Made by a program: the position numbers and the translations under genes. DNA of 22,173 nt, taken from a virus. Positions 15,014 to 21,355 of this stretch are shown here, one piece after another; position 1 is the first letter of the stretch, and each line of letters opens with the position of its first letter. The stretch spans positions 1 to 22,173 of IMG/VR virus record IMGVR_UViG_3300027759_000464; one strand, 5' to 3'. The notes beneath the pieces are model-generated. The model saw nothing but the letters and a program-made list of their open reading frames with translations, ran no database searches and had not been told where the DNA came from.

Positions 15014-15895
15014 ATGGCGCAACTTCTCAGATATCCATTAAAAAGAATAGATGAATCTGATGATTATCTTCAGATTCATGTGATAGATTATGTTCCTCCA
15101 GATATAGATTTATCAGGTTCTACAAATATACTTCAAAGAACTTCAACACAAGCATTAGAATCTCAAAGTTTAAAAAATCCATTGTATCAAATTCTTCTTC
15201 CCATGCCACAGGGAATTTCTGATACCAATTTGGTTAAATGGGGAGAAGATACTATAAATCCTTTAGAAGCTGCTGGAGTTGGGTTAGCAAAAGGTGTAGT
15301 AGAAGGAGAAAATCCATTAACTAAAATTTCACAAATGGCCGGTGCATTAAAATCTACCCTTACTAATGGAAATGGGCAGTATTTAGTTACTAGTTATATG
15401 TCAGCAAAAGCAGTTGGAACTCTTGGAGGAAATGTGACTGCAGAAGGAGTTCTCGCAAGAACTTCTGGTCAGGTTCTTAACCCAAATATGGAACTTCTGT
15501 TTCAAGGAGTTCAATTGAGATCCTTCAATTTCACATTTAATCTTGCACCCAGATTCGAAGAAGAAGCGAATGATGTTAAAAAAATCATACGAACCTTTAA
15601 ATCATCAATGGCTGCTAAAACTTCAAGTGGTACTGGTGCTGGTCTATTCATTAGTTCTCCCGAAGTATTTCAATTAACTTATAAATCAGGAAACAAAAAA
15701 CACCCATTTCTTCACTCATTTAAACCATGTGCATTAGTAAGTATGGGAGTTGATTACGCAGGATCTGGTGTCTATGCAACTTATGAAGATTCAACACCAG
15801 TTCATATGAAACTCTCACTTTCATTTCAAGAACTGAATCCAATTTACTTTGAAGATTATAATAAGATTCCTTTAACCGATGGAGTTGGATACTAA
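15014..15895 (+). CDS. 48: gp48 baseplate tail tube cap
   Basis: A 293-residue protein of the gp48 type, the cap on the baseplate dome from which the tail tube grows together with gp54. It begins MAQLLRYPLKRIDESDDYLQ. Characteristic segments are YQILLPMPQGISDTNLVKWG (residues about 59-78), an Ala/Gly-rich helix at 85-120, NPNMELLFQGVQLRSFNFTF (residues about 156-175) with APRFEEEA and KKIIRTFKSSMA, and the ending CALVSMGVDYAGSGVYATYE with MKLSLSFQEL. T4 gp48 is 364 residues. The following gp53 gene starts inside the stop codon (TAATG), consistent with joint expression of baseplate parts. Assignment rests on remembered cyanophage gp48 patterns and context. Confidence 0.8.
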   Translation: MAQLLRYPLKRIDESDDYLQIHVIDYVPPDIDLSGSTNILQRTSTQALESQSLKNPLYQILLPMPQGISDTNLVKWGEDTINPLEAAGVGLAKGVVEGENPLTKISQMAGALKSTLTNGNGQYLVTSYMSAKAVGTLGGNVTAEGVLARTSGQVLNPNMELLFQGVQLRSFNFTFNLAPRFEEEANDVKKIIRTFKSSMAAKTSSGTGAGLFISSPEVFQLTYKSGNKKHPFLHSFKPCALVSMGVDYAGSGVYATYEDSTPVHMKLSLSFQELNPIYFEDYNKIPLTDGVGY

Positions 15896-16548
15896 TGGGA
15901 TACTTTAGAGAACTACCAGATTTAGAATATCAATCTCCCTTTGTAGATAGAGTATCTTCGGATGCTTATGTTCGTGCAAAAAATTTGTTTCGTAGAGTTA
16001 AACTTCGTGATGATTTACAGAATGTTTTTACTCTCTTCAATAAGTATCAAATTCCTGATGGTGCCCGACCAGATACTGTGGCAAAAGAACTTTATGGTAG
16101 AGCAGATCTTGATTGGGTTGTGATTCTAACTGCAGGAATTGTAAATATCAGAAATGAATGGCCTTTATCTGATAGAGATATTTACGATTATGCTGAAGGA
16201 ATTTATGGAGAATCATTAAATGCTACACATCATTATGAGACTAAGGAAGTTAAGGATTCTCAGGGACGTTTAATTCTTCCTGCAGGTAAGGTTGTAGATT
16301 ATAATTTCACAATTCCAGATCCAAATATACCAATTCAAAATATTAGTCCGGCACCAGTCGTTGGAATTAGTAATTATCAATATGAAGTAAGAAAAAATCA
16401 AAAAAAGAGATCAATTTATGTTCTAAGAAGTCAATTTTTACAGCAGTATTTGAATGATATGAGAAAGATTATGCATTATGACAAATCTTCACAATATGTT
16501 GATAAAACTTTAATTCGTACTGAGAATACTAGAGTCACAATGCCATAA
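15895..16548 (+). CDS. 53: gp53 baseplate wedge subunit
   Basis: A 217-residue protein of the T4 gp53 family (T4: 196 residues), a LysM-fold wedge component that ties neighbouring wedges around the hub. Key segments are the N-terminal YFRELPDLEYQSPF, the central YQIPDGARPDTVAKELYGRA (residues about 50-70) and DLDWVVILTAGIVNIRNEWP. The 'pDtvA-x-x-lYG-x-x-x-x-x-W-v-i-l' pattern is the recognisable core. The C-terminus is basic (RKNQKKRSIYVLRS). It ends the plus-strand cluster and faces the gp32 gene; the hairpin at 16554-16571 begins six bases after the stop codon. Confidence 0.85.
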   Translation: MGYFRELPDLEYQSPFVDRVSSDAYVRAKNLFRRVKLRDDLQNVFTLFNKYQIPDGARPDTVAKELYGRADLDWVVILTAGIVNIRNEWPLSDRDIYDYAEGIYGESLNATHHYETKEVKDSQGRLILPAGKVVDYNFTIPDPNIPIQNISPAPVVGISNYQYEVRKNQKKRSIYVLRSQFLQQYLNDMRKIMHYDKSSQYVDKTLIRTENTRVTMP

Positions 16549-16571
16549 AAAAGGGGGAGGTCACCCTCCCC
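16547..16571 (-). terminator. rho-independent terminator after gp32
   Basis: On the minus strand GGGGAGG (16571-16565) pairs with CCTCCCC (16560-16554) around a GTGA tetraloop (16564-16561), followed by C and TTTTTT (16552-16547). It lies 8 bases after the gp32 stop and stops minus-strand transcription running into gp53. On the plus strand the same hairpin follows the gp53 stop but lacks a T-run, so it may only stabilise that 3' end. Confidence 0.85.
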
Positions 16572-16578
16572 AATCCTA

Positions 16579-17496
16579 TTACTCAGCAAGTTTTGCGAAG
16601 TAACTAAGTGTGTCATCATCTTCGTCATCATCATAAGATGAAGAATTGGAAGAAGAAAGACTGCTCAACTGAGTGCGAAGATCTTCATCAAGTTCACGAA
16701 CTGGACCACGGGAAGTCTCTTCCTCATCGGCAACCTCAGGATCTTGACGACGAGTAGTCTTGTTACCAAGAACTTGACCAAGACGGGTATTCAGTTCATC
16801 ATAAGACTTGAACTGATCGGGAGCAATGAACTCAGCAAGAGAATATTGCTTCTTCCAGATTGCTTCCATTGCATCGTCATCCTCTAGAAGAGGACCTGCA
16901 GCAGCAAACTCACTGGAATCATAGTTACGATAACCAGCAACGTTCTTTGCTTTCAGTTTGAAGTTAGCACCCTGCCAGAAGTCAAAAGGATCAATTGCTT
17001 GCTCATCTTCAAATTCTGGTTGCATTGCAGTAGTCAGTTTATCAAAGATTTTCTTACCAAATTTATAAAGAAAGACTTTACCTTCGTTGGAAGGATTAGC
17101 AGGATCTTTGACAACATAGATGTTGCTCACATAAGTCAGTTTACGCTTCTGCTTACGTGCTACTTCCTTGTTTGAATCAATTCCAGAATTCCAGAGTCCA
17201 GAATTATGCTCACAAATAGGGCATTTTTGATTGAGAGTTGTGATACACTGATCGATCAACCAACCACCAGGACCTTGGAAGGCATGGGAGTACAGTTTCA
17301 CAAAAGGAATATCCTCTCCCTCAGGAGCAGGAAGGAAACGAATAATTGCATAACCATTCTGTGCTTTATCACATTCAAGTTTCCACAGGCGATCATCGGT
17401 AGATGATGCGTTATTATTCATTTTTTCGACTTCCTTGACTAGTTTTGCAGTCAGGGAACCAAGTTTGGATTGTTTTTTAAGATCGGAAAAGGACAT
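16579..17496 (-). CDS. 32: gp32 single-stranded DNA-binding protein
   Basis: A 305-residue homologue of T4 gp32 (301 residues), which coats ssDNA in replication, recombination and repair. The N-terminal basic region (SDLKKQSKLGSLTAKLVKEV) corresponds to the cooperativity domain. The zinc site is visible as His71-x12-Cys84-x7-Cys92-x2-Cys95 (HAFQGPGGWLIDQC, CPIC), as in T4 (H64, C77, C87, C90). The OB-fold core follows with YVSNIYVVKDP and KVFLYKFGKKIFDKL. The C-terminal tail is acidic (SYDDDEDDDTLSYFAKLAE), the part that recruits partners such as gp59. It has its own consensus sigma-70 promoter and a strong terminator, so it can be made as a separate abundant transcript. Its codon use is visibly more GC-rich than the tail genes. 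No clear Shine-Dalgarno precedes ATG 17496. Confidence 0.95.
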   Translation of the reverse strand: MSFSDLKKQSKLGSLTAKLVKEVEKMNNNASSTDDRLWKLECDKAQNGYAIIRFLPAPEGEDIPFVKLYSHAFQGPGGWLIDQCITTLNQKCPICEHNSGLWNSGIDSNKEVARKQKRKLTYVSNIYVVKDPANPSNEGKVFLYKFGKKIFDKLTTAMQPEFEDEQAIDPFDFWQGANFKLKAKNVAGYRNYDSSEFAAAGPLLEDDDAMEAIWKKQYSLAEFIAPDQFKSYDELNTRLGQVLGNKTTRRQDPEVADEEETSRGPVRELDEDLRTQLSSLSSSNSSSYDDDEDDDTLSYFAKLAE

Positions 17497-17539
17497 TTGG
17501 ATTAGTTAGATAAATTGGATTTGGTTTTGTAACAACTTT

Positions 17540-17568
17540 ATTATAGGATATCTATAAAGGGATGTCAA
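17540..17568 (-). promoter_or_regulatory. consensus sigma-70 promoter for gp32
   Basis: The minus strand reads TTGACA (17568-17563), a 17-base spacer, then TATAAT (17545-17540). Both hexamers and the spacer are at consensus. It lies between the DUF1825 stop and the gp32 start, giving a leader of roughly 35-40 bases. This is a host-polymerase (early-type) promoter. Confidence 0.9.
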
Positions 17569-17578
17569 GCCCGAGATA

Positions 17579-17911
17579 TCATCTATCGATAAATTCTTTA
17601 AGAGACTCTATCGTTTTATTCATACTATTGAAGAGTAGATTCATATCTGTGTCGGGAGGAAATCCCATAATCGCCACAGATTTTTTCAGATTCTCTTTCA
17701 TTTCAACCGCTTGTGGGTCATCTGAAAGAGAAAGTCTTGTGTACATAATGCGTTGCTTTTCCAGCAACTGAGTCAGTTTATCAATGTGTTCCAGTTTACC
17801 TTCACGGGTCATTCTACCAAAGGTCAGAATGCTTCCATAAATGAACTTCTGAAGTTCATTAATTTCATTAAGTTCATTCTGAATCATTTCAGAATCAAAA
17901 AAATCACTCAT
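17579..17911 (-). CDS. DUF1825 family protein
   Basis: A 110-residue acidic helical protein. It matches the layout of DUF1825, a family of small proteins found across cyanobacteria and in cyanophages: start MSDFFDSEMIQNELNEINEL, GRMTREGKLEHIDKL (residues about 32-46), EKQRIMYTRLSLSDDPQA, then MNKTIESLKEF at the end. The cyanobacterial members I recall have the same FFDSE start, REGK block and a final Met-x-x-Thr-[IL]-E-x-[LM]-K. Function is unknown. It overlaps the gp59 gene by 8 bases and sits just before the gp32 promoter, so it is co-expressed with replication and late-transcription factors. A role in replication or in host polymerase or metabolism control would be guesswork. Family call is from memory of pattern. 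Confidence 0.8.
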   Translation of the reverse strand: MSDFFDSEMIQNELNEINELQKFIYGSILTFGRMTREGKLEHIDKLTQLLEKQRIMYTRLSLSDDPQAVEMKENLKKSVAIMGFPPDTDMNLLFNSMNKTIESLKEFIDR

Positions 17912-18494
17912 TGATTATTTCCCTTAATATTTTTTTATAGTTAAAAACATCTATTTGAAGAAATGGTTTGTACTTTCTGATTTTTAAACTTACGGTTTCC
18001 CATACAGGATCCAAAAGTTTCTTATCAAAGACATTTCCGAACTGGAAGATTATATCATAAATCACCAGGATTTCAGGTGAAATCTTCCCACCCAGGAATT
18101 TTTTTAGAACCGGTGGATGACCTTTCGAGCAGTTGAAGGCATCTTCTAATTTGATTTCCGAGAGTAATTCTTCCGATTGTTCTTTGAACAAGTAGGTCAA
18201 ACTCTGCTGTCGTTTCATCCACTCGGTGTAAGTCCTTTCTCCCGAATTTATAATTTCTCCAATCCATATGTTTTGTGGGTTGTCTGTGGCAACAAAGTTT
18301 GATACAAGAAAATTTACAATTTCTTTGTCAGAATATTTTCTGGAAGATTTCTCGAAAAAATACTTATCCTTACGTTTGTTGAAGGAAGTCAGAGTTGCTC
18401 TGGACTTACCACCATATTTAAAGAAATCGTATTTTGGATTTGTAAAATGACTTTTGAGTGAAAGATAATGTTGATAGGTCTCAAATGGACTCAT
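17904..18494 (-). CDS. 59: gp59 helicase loader
   Basis: A 196-residue protein corresponding to T4 gp59 (217 residues), which loads the gp41 helicase onto gp32-coated forks. The start MSPFETYQHYLSLKSHFTN, then PKYDFFKYGGKSRATLTSFN is typical: 'F-E-x-Y-x-x-Y-x-x-x-K-x-H-F' followed by 'YDFFKYGGK'. Later come KRKDKYFFEKSSRKYSDKEI, IGEIINSGERTYTEWMKRQQ, and the C-terminal PVWETVSLKIRKYKPFLQ. The protein is strongly basic and all-helical. It overlaps gp33 (ATGA) and DUF1825 (8 bases). Order 33-59-(DUF1825)-32 parallels the T4 33-59-32 order. Confidence 0.88.
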   Translation of the reverse strand: MSPFETYQHYLSLKSHFTNPKYDFFKYGGKSRATLTSFNKRKDKYFFEKSSRKYSDKEIVNFLVSNFVATDNPQNIWIGEIINSGERTYTEWMKRQQSLTYLFKEQSEELLSEIKLEDAFNCSKGHPPVLKKFLGGKISPEILVIYDIIFQFGNVFDKKLLDPVWETVSLKIRKYKPFLQIDVFNYKKILREIINE

Positions 18495-18751
18495 AAAGGT
18501 AATTTTGCTTTCGAAGTTTTTTTCATAAAGTTTAGATTGATAGCATCATACTTCAATCTTTCTTTAAGTGGTTTTGATACAAGTTTAGTAATTGAATCCA
18601 CTTCAATACCATTCACTTCACAATAGTGAACAATTGCATCAATGTAATTACATTTTTCTTCTGCAACAATCTTTTCTATTTCCAGTGCAAACTTAGAAGG
18701 AGTAAGAAACTTATCCTCTATTGCTTTTTCTAATTGTTTATTTGGTTCCAT
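18491..18751 (-). CDS. 33: gp33 late transcription coactivator
   Basis: Reading from ATG 18751 gives an 86-residue protein (MEPNKQLEKAIEDKFLTPSK, then FALEIEKIVAEEKCNYIDAI) with the size, charge and helical pattern of cyanophage gp33, the factor that with gp55 and the sliding clamp activates late promoters in T4. The hydrophobic LKERLKYDAINLNFMKK near the end could be the clamp- or polymerase-facing part. An upstream start (18832) would add 27 residues that lie wholly over the exonuclease coding region and look like read-through, so I chose 18751, which overlaps the exonuclease end by 14 bases. GGAG lies about 14 bases upstream. It is made from the early-type operon, as needed before late transcription. 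Identification is by pattern and synteny with gp59/gp32. Confidence 0.75.
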   Translation of the reverse strand: MEPNKQLEKAIEDKFLTPSKFALEIEKIVAEEKCNYIDAIVHYCEVNGIEVDSITKLVSKPLKERLKYDAINLNFMKKTSKAKLPL

Positions 18752-19481
18752 ATTGCTCAAGTTTATCTCCAACAAATTTTCTAATATATTGGACGAGCAA
18801 TTTAAGGTACTTTGCTTTGTCATATTCTTCATAAACTACACACTCCCCGTCTTCGCAGGACATAATGATAACAAATTTTTTGACTGAAATACCAGTCAGT
18901 TCGTAATACATTGCGGCATAAGCACAACATTGAACGAAATAATGATCAATCCACTCGCGTGGTTTGGGTTTTTTGGAAGTTTTAAAATCGACGATTGCCA
19001 ATTCTCCGTTGTATTCTGCAATACAATCAACGGTTCCAGCAATACCCAATTTCCTACTATATAGGGAACCTTCAAGAGCGTGAATATTATTTATTCGATT
19101 CAGTTCTGTTTTAGAAATCTTAAACAGAAAATCCGATAAAGGTTGAACTATGGGTAGTTCCCTATTATACAAATAATTTTCAACCAAGGTGTGCATGTCA
19201 GTTCCGCGACTGGTTGCTGCCTTAGTAATCTTATCAGCTTCCTCATTACCAATTCTTTTGCGCCATTTAACAAAAATTTCTTTATTAAAATGACTTGTAA
19301 TTGAGGTAATAGAAACTAACTTGAGAAATTCTTCATCTTCGTCAGGAACTTTATAGTATCTTACACCATCAATGGTTTCCCTTTCAAGTTTTGGAAGATT
19401 TGTATCTATGTGTTTAAATCTTCCTTGCTTAGGAACTTCAGGATGCAACTCATAATATTTTTCAATTAACGGATTTGGCAT
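18738..19481 (-). CDS. PD-(D/E)XK exonuclease, MGME1/RecB-like
   Basis: A 247-residue nuclease of the PD-(D/E)XK superfamily. The active-site pattern is clear: Glu137 (HALEGSLYS), Asp152 (GIAGTVDCIA), Asp165-x-Lys167 (AIVDFKTSKKP) and Gln184 (FVQCCAYAA). RGTDMHTLVENYL (residues about 92-104) is the helix preceding the core, as in MGME1-like and RecB-like nucleases. Such genes are regular members of cyanophage genomes near phoH and gp32. It probably degrades or trims DNA during replication, recombination or host genome breakdown; the exact substrate cannot be read from sequence. It is first in the operon exonuclease-33-59-DUF1825, behind an extended -10 sigma-70 promoter. Confidence 0.85.
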   Translation of the reverse strand: MPNPLIEKYYELHPEVPKQGRFKHIDTNLPKLERETIDGVRYYKVPDEDEEFLKLVSITSITSHFNKEIFVKWRKRIGNEEADKITKAATSRGTDMHTLVENYLYNRELPIVQPLSDFLFKISKTELNRINNIHALEGSLYSRKLGIAGTVDCIAEYNGELAIVDFKTSKKPKPREWIDHYFVQCCAYAAMYYELTGISVKKFVIIMSCEDGECVVYEEYDKAKYLKLLVQYIRKFVGDKLEQYGTK

Positions 19482-19503
19482 TTTTCATTTCGGGGGTAAT
19501 TTC

Positions 19504-19531
19504 ATTATAGCACAGTTTGTGTGTGTTGCAA
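19504..19531 (-). promoter_or_regulatory. sigma-70 promoter with extended -10 for the exonuclease-33-59 operon
   Basis: The minus strand reads TTGCAA (19531-19526), a 16-base spacer, then TATAAT (19509-19504), with TGC directly before the -10 (extended -10 TGnTATAAT). The expected start lies about 15 bases before the exonuclease ATG at 19481, so the leader is very short. Confidence 0.8.
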
Positions 19532-19547
19532 TCCTTTTCCAATAATA

Positions 19548-20312
19548 TTATCGGTAGAAAATTCCCAGATCATGTTTTGCTATTAGGTATTCTTTTACTA
19601 ATCCACTTCTGCAAATATCATCTACAGTAAATTCTATAGTATCAAAGGAAATCATTGTCTTTAGAATTTTGAGAAATTCTCCAACACCATCTCTTTCATA
19701 TTGTTTCAATAGATCACTTTGTTCAGTATCTCCAGTAAAAATAATTCTACTATTTTCCCCAACTCTAGTAATAATAGAATCTAATTCGTGAAATGAAAGA
19801 TTGCTAAACTCATCCACAATAATTACGGCATTATCGAGAGTAGTTCCACGGAGAAATGAAGTACTCCAAAACTTGATAGTTTCTTGAGCTTTAAGATTTC
19901 CATAAAGCATTTCAAAATCGACATCAGAAGACATTTGGAACATATACTTTACCATATTCTTATAAGGAATTTGATAAATGTCTGCCTTATCATCATGAGA
20001 TCCAGGAAGGAATCCAATCTCTCTGGTTGCTACGAGAGAACGAACAATATAAACTTTTTCAACGGGAGAATTTTCATCAAGAACTTCGCGGAGAGCATTA
20101 TAAAGACTAATAAAACTCTTACCAGTTCCTGCACATCCATATGCGACAATATGCTTTTGTGAGGAATAAGAATCAAAAAATTTTCTTTGATTGTCTGTGA
20201 GTGGTTCAATGTTTATTAATGAATCAAATCCAATCGGTTTTTTAGTTTTTCTTTGTCGCGGAAATTCTCCAAATTCAGTTTGCTGATCTTTAGACTGTCT
20301 TCTTCTTGCCAT
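19548..20312 (-). CDS. phoH: PhoH-like P-loop ATPase
   Basis: A 254-residue PhoH-domain protein. Walker A is GCAGTGKS (59-66), Walker B is VIIVDEF (163-169), and IFTGDTEQSD (191-200) is the sensor-like segment; LTDNQRKFFD upstream of Walker A is the PhoH/SF1-like Q-motif region. Length fits the short PhoH form common in cyanophages, without the RNA-binding extensions of some bacterial PhoH proteins. E. coli phoH is induced by phosphate starvation; in cyanophages the role is unproven and may concern RNA or DNA processing. The first 28 residues are strongly basic. It lies 10 bases after the small gene at 20323-20571, so the two are probably co-transcribed. I see no clear promoter directly in front of it. 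Confidence 0.93.
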   Translation of the reverse strand: MARRRQSKDQQTEFGEFPRQRKTKKPIGFDSLINIEPLTDNQRKFFDSYSSQKHIVAYGCAGTGKSFISLYNALREVLDENSPVEKVYIVRSLVATREIGFLPGSHDDKADIYQIPYKNMVKYMFQMSSDVDFEMLYGNLKAQETIKFWSTSFLRGTTLDNAVIIVDEFSNLSFHELDSIITRVGENSRIIFTGDTEQSDLLKQYERDGVGEFLKILKTMISFDTIEFTVDDICRSGLVKEYLIAKHDLGIFYR

Positions 20313-20322
20313 ATTAGGTAGG

Positions 20323-20571
20323 TTAGATTTTCTTTACTTTCGATTTAGGAGCTTTGCTTGCATTACCCAGGACTTCATTCCATCCTGGGTGTTTAGAGAT
20401 CAACTTATTTTGCCAATCTCCAACCTCAAAACTACTTGGCGCTGTTGATGGATCAGACCAATCTCTAATCCACTCATAATTTTCAATTTTCCACCGTTCC
20501 CAATCTTGAATAGTCATAGTCACTTCTTTTTTCTCACCTGTTCTTTTGTTAATAATAGGATATTCTGGCAT
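20323..20571 (-). CDS. small conserved-looking hypothetical protein (82 aa)
   Basis: From ATG 20571 the protein begins MPEYPIINKRTGEKKEVTMT, an opening ('MPxYxxINxxTGExxExxM') that I associate with small FmdB-like or zinc-ribbon-like phage proteins. No Cys is present, so no zinc site. The middle is Trp-rich (DWERWKIENYEWIRDWSDPS) and the end basic (GNASKAPKSKVKKI), with KHPGWNEVLG before it. A longer start at 20691 would run 31 codons into the homing endonuclease gene and lacks family-like sequence. GGA lies 7 bases before ATG 20571, and an AATAAATA late-type octamer 30 bases upstream. Function unknown. Confidence 0.7.
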   Translation of the reverse strand: MPEYPIINKRTGEKKEVTMTIQDWERWKIENYEWIRDWSDPSTAPSSFEVGDWQNKLISKHPGWNEVLGNASKAPKSKVKKI

Positions 20572-20599
20572 TTTTGCTTCCAAAATTTTATATAAAAAT

Positions 20600-21247
20600 C
20601 TATTTATTGATGTTTCTTGTAAATGTTCTACCTCTCCTCCATCCTTCTGGGATTTCAACATCCTTAAAAATATATTTACTATTAACACCATCAGTAATCC
20701 ACATCATAACACTTTTTCCACTATTCCAAGATTTTTTACCATACATATGGTTCTTTTCTCCTATTTGACGCTCACTCATTATTCTTCTAGCTTCTTCAGT
20801 ATGTTGCCTTCCATACATATGGTTCCTTTCACCACATCTATTATACATATGGTTCTTTTCTCCTATTTGCCTTTCACTAAACATCCTCCTATGTTCTTCA
20901 GAATGTCTATATCCATAGGCAGGGTGCTCTTCTCCTATTTTACCATACATAGGATTATTTTCACCATCTGAACAGCAATAAAACTTTACCGAAGTTTGCT
21001 TTGATTTATTAGCAAAGTGAGGATTTTTATCTACTTCATAAAAATTGTGAAGGATTATCTCTGCTTTAAGTACTTTTTCTGCACTATCAAAGGTTTCTAA
21101 AATAATCTTTTGAGTTGGTTTAAAAGTTTTATCGTGAAAACTTCCAAAATAATTTACATCTTTTTCTGGAAGACATTTACATTCCCTTTTTCCAATATAA
21201 CCTCTTCCATATTCCTCATAGGAATAATAGACATAAAAGTGTTTCAT
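20600..21247 (-). CDS. free-standing GIY-YIG homing endonuclease with NUMOD3 repeats
   Basis: A 215-residue protein. The N-terminal domain has FYVYYSY (4-10) and GRGYIGKRE (14-22), matching the GIY and YIG halves with the conserved Arg, and Glu63 (LKAEIILHN) as the metal-binding Glu. Residues about 97-170 contain four to five NUMOD3 DNA-binding repeats (N-P-M-Y-G-K type): NNPMYGK, EHPAYGYRHSEEHRRMFSER, KNHMYNR, RNHMYGRQHTEEARRIMSER and KNHMYGK. The C-terminus MMWITDGVNSKYIFKDVEIP, then EGWRRGR is the ending commonly seen in phage homing endonucleases. It sits alone between thyX and the small gene before phoH, with late-type and sigma-70-like promoters upstream. It looks intact. Confidence 0.85.
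   Translation of the reverse strand: MKHFYVYYSYEEYGRGYIGKRECKCLPEKDVNYFGSFHDKTFKPTQKIILETFDSAEKVLKAEIILHNFYEVDKNPHFANKSKQTSVKFYCCSDGENNPMYGKIGEEHPAYGYRHSEEHRRMFSERQIGEKNHMYNRCGERNHMYGRQHTEEARRIMSERQIGEKNHMYGKKSWNSGKSVMMWITDGVNSKYIFKDVEIPEGWRRGRTFTRNINK
20601..20608 (-). promoter_or_regulatory. late-type promoter (AATAAATA) for the 82-aa gene
   Basis: The minus strand reads AATAAATA, fitting NATAAATA, exactly at the end of the homing endonuclease gene and 30 bases before ATG 20571. Placement fits promoter use, but AT-rich sequence makes chance matches possible. Confidence 0.45.
20741..20869 (-). repeat. 27-bp direct repeats encoding NUMOD3 units
   Basis: The 27-bp sequence at 20741-20767 recurs identically at 20843-20869, 102 bases (34 codons) away. 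A third, shorter copy of its first part starts at 20813. The repeats encode the RQIGEKNHMY stretches of the endonuclease. Identity at synonymous sites suggests recent internal duplication or conversion. Confidence 0.9.
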
Positions 21248-21272
21248 ACTACTCTAAACTTGGTGACAATAA

Positions 21273-21280
21273 TATTTATA
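21273..21280 (-). promoter_or_regulatory. T4-type late promoter (TATAAATA) for the homing endonuclease
   Basis: Exact TATAAATA on the minus strand, 25 bases from ATG 21247, close to the spacing found for gp26. Late promoters directly before homing endonuclease genes are known in T4 (for example I-TevI). Confidence 0.65.
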
Positions 21281-21303
21281 AAAGAAAGGGACATTTCTGC
21301 CCC
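21280..21303 (-). terminator. probable rho-independent terminator after thyX
   Basis: On the minus strand GGGGCA (21303-21298), loop GAAA, TGTCCC (21293-21288) form a 6-bp stem with one G.U and a GNRA-type tetraloop, followed by TTTCTTTT (21287-21280). It lies about 50 bases after the thyX stop. The stem is short and the T-run interrupted, so termination may be partial. Confidence 0.5.
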
Positions 21304-21304
21304 T

Positions 21305-21333
21305 ATTCTACCTGAAATGTGTCACCAAGTCAA
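21305..21333 (-). promoter_or_regulatory. sigma-70-like promoter between thyX and the homing endonuclease
   Basis: The minus strand reads TTGACT (21333-21328), a 17-base spacer, then TAGAAT (21310-21305), each hexamer one base off consensus. The predicted start falls at or just inside the GGGGCA hairpin at 21288-21303. It could give early transcription of the endonuclease and the genes after it. Confidence 0.45.
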
Positions 21334-21355
21334 GGCACTTTTATTTAGGTTTTAT

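Larger units (their letters stand above)
21258..21330. repeat. 11-bp perfect inverted repeat flanking the endonuclease control region
   Basis: ACTTGGTGACA at 21258-21268 and its exact reverse complement at 21320-21330 enclose 51 bases that hold the TATAAATA octamer, a smaller hairpin and part of a sigma-70-like promoter. Transcribed in full it could fold into a long stem-loop. Confidence 0.8.

Noticed and set aside
18491-18832. Longer 113-codon start for gp33
   Set aside because: The extra 27 residues lie over the exonuclease coding frame, are unlike gp33, and a good internal ATG with family-like sequence follows.
20546-20971. Plus-strand ORF of 141 codons opposite the homing endonuclease
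   Set aside because: Its repeats (HMVLFSY) are only the antisense of the NUMOD3 repeats; the minus-strand protein has recognisable domains.
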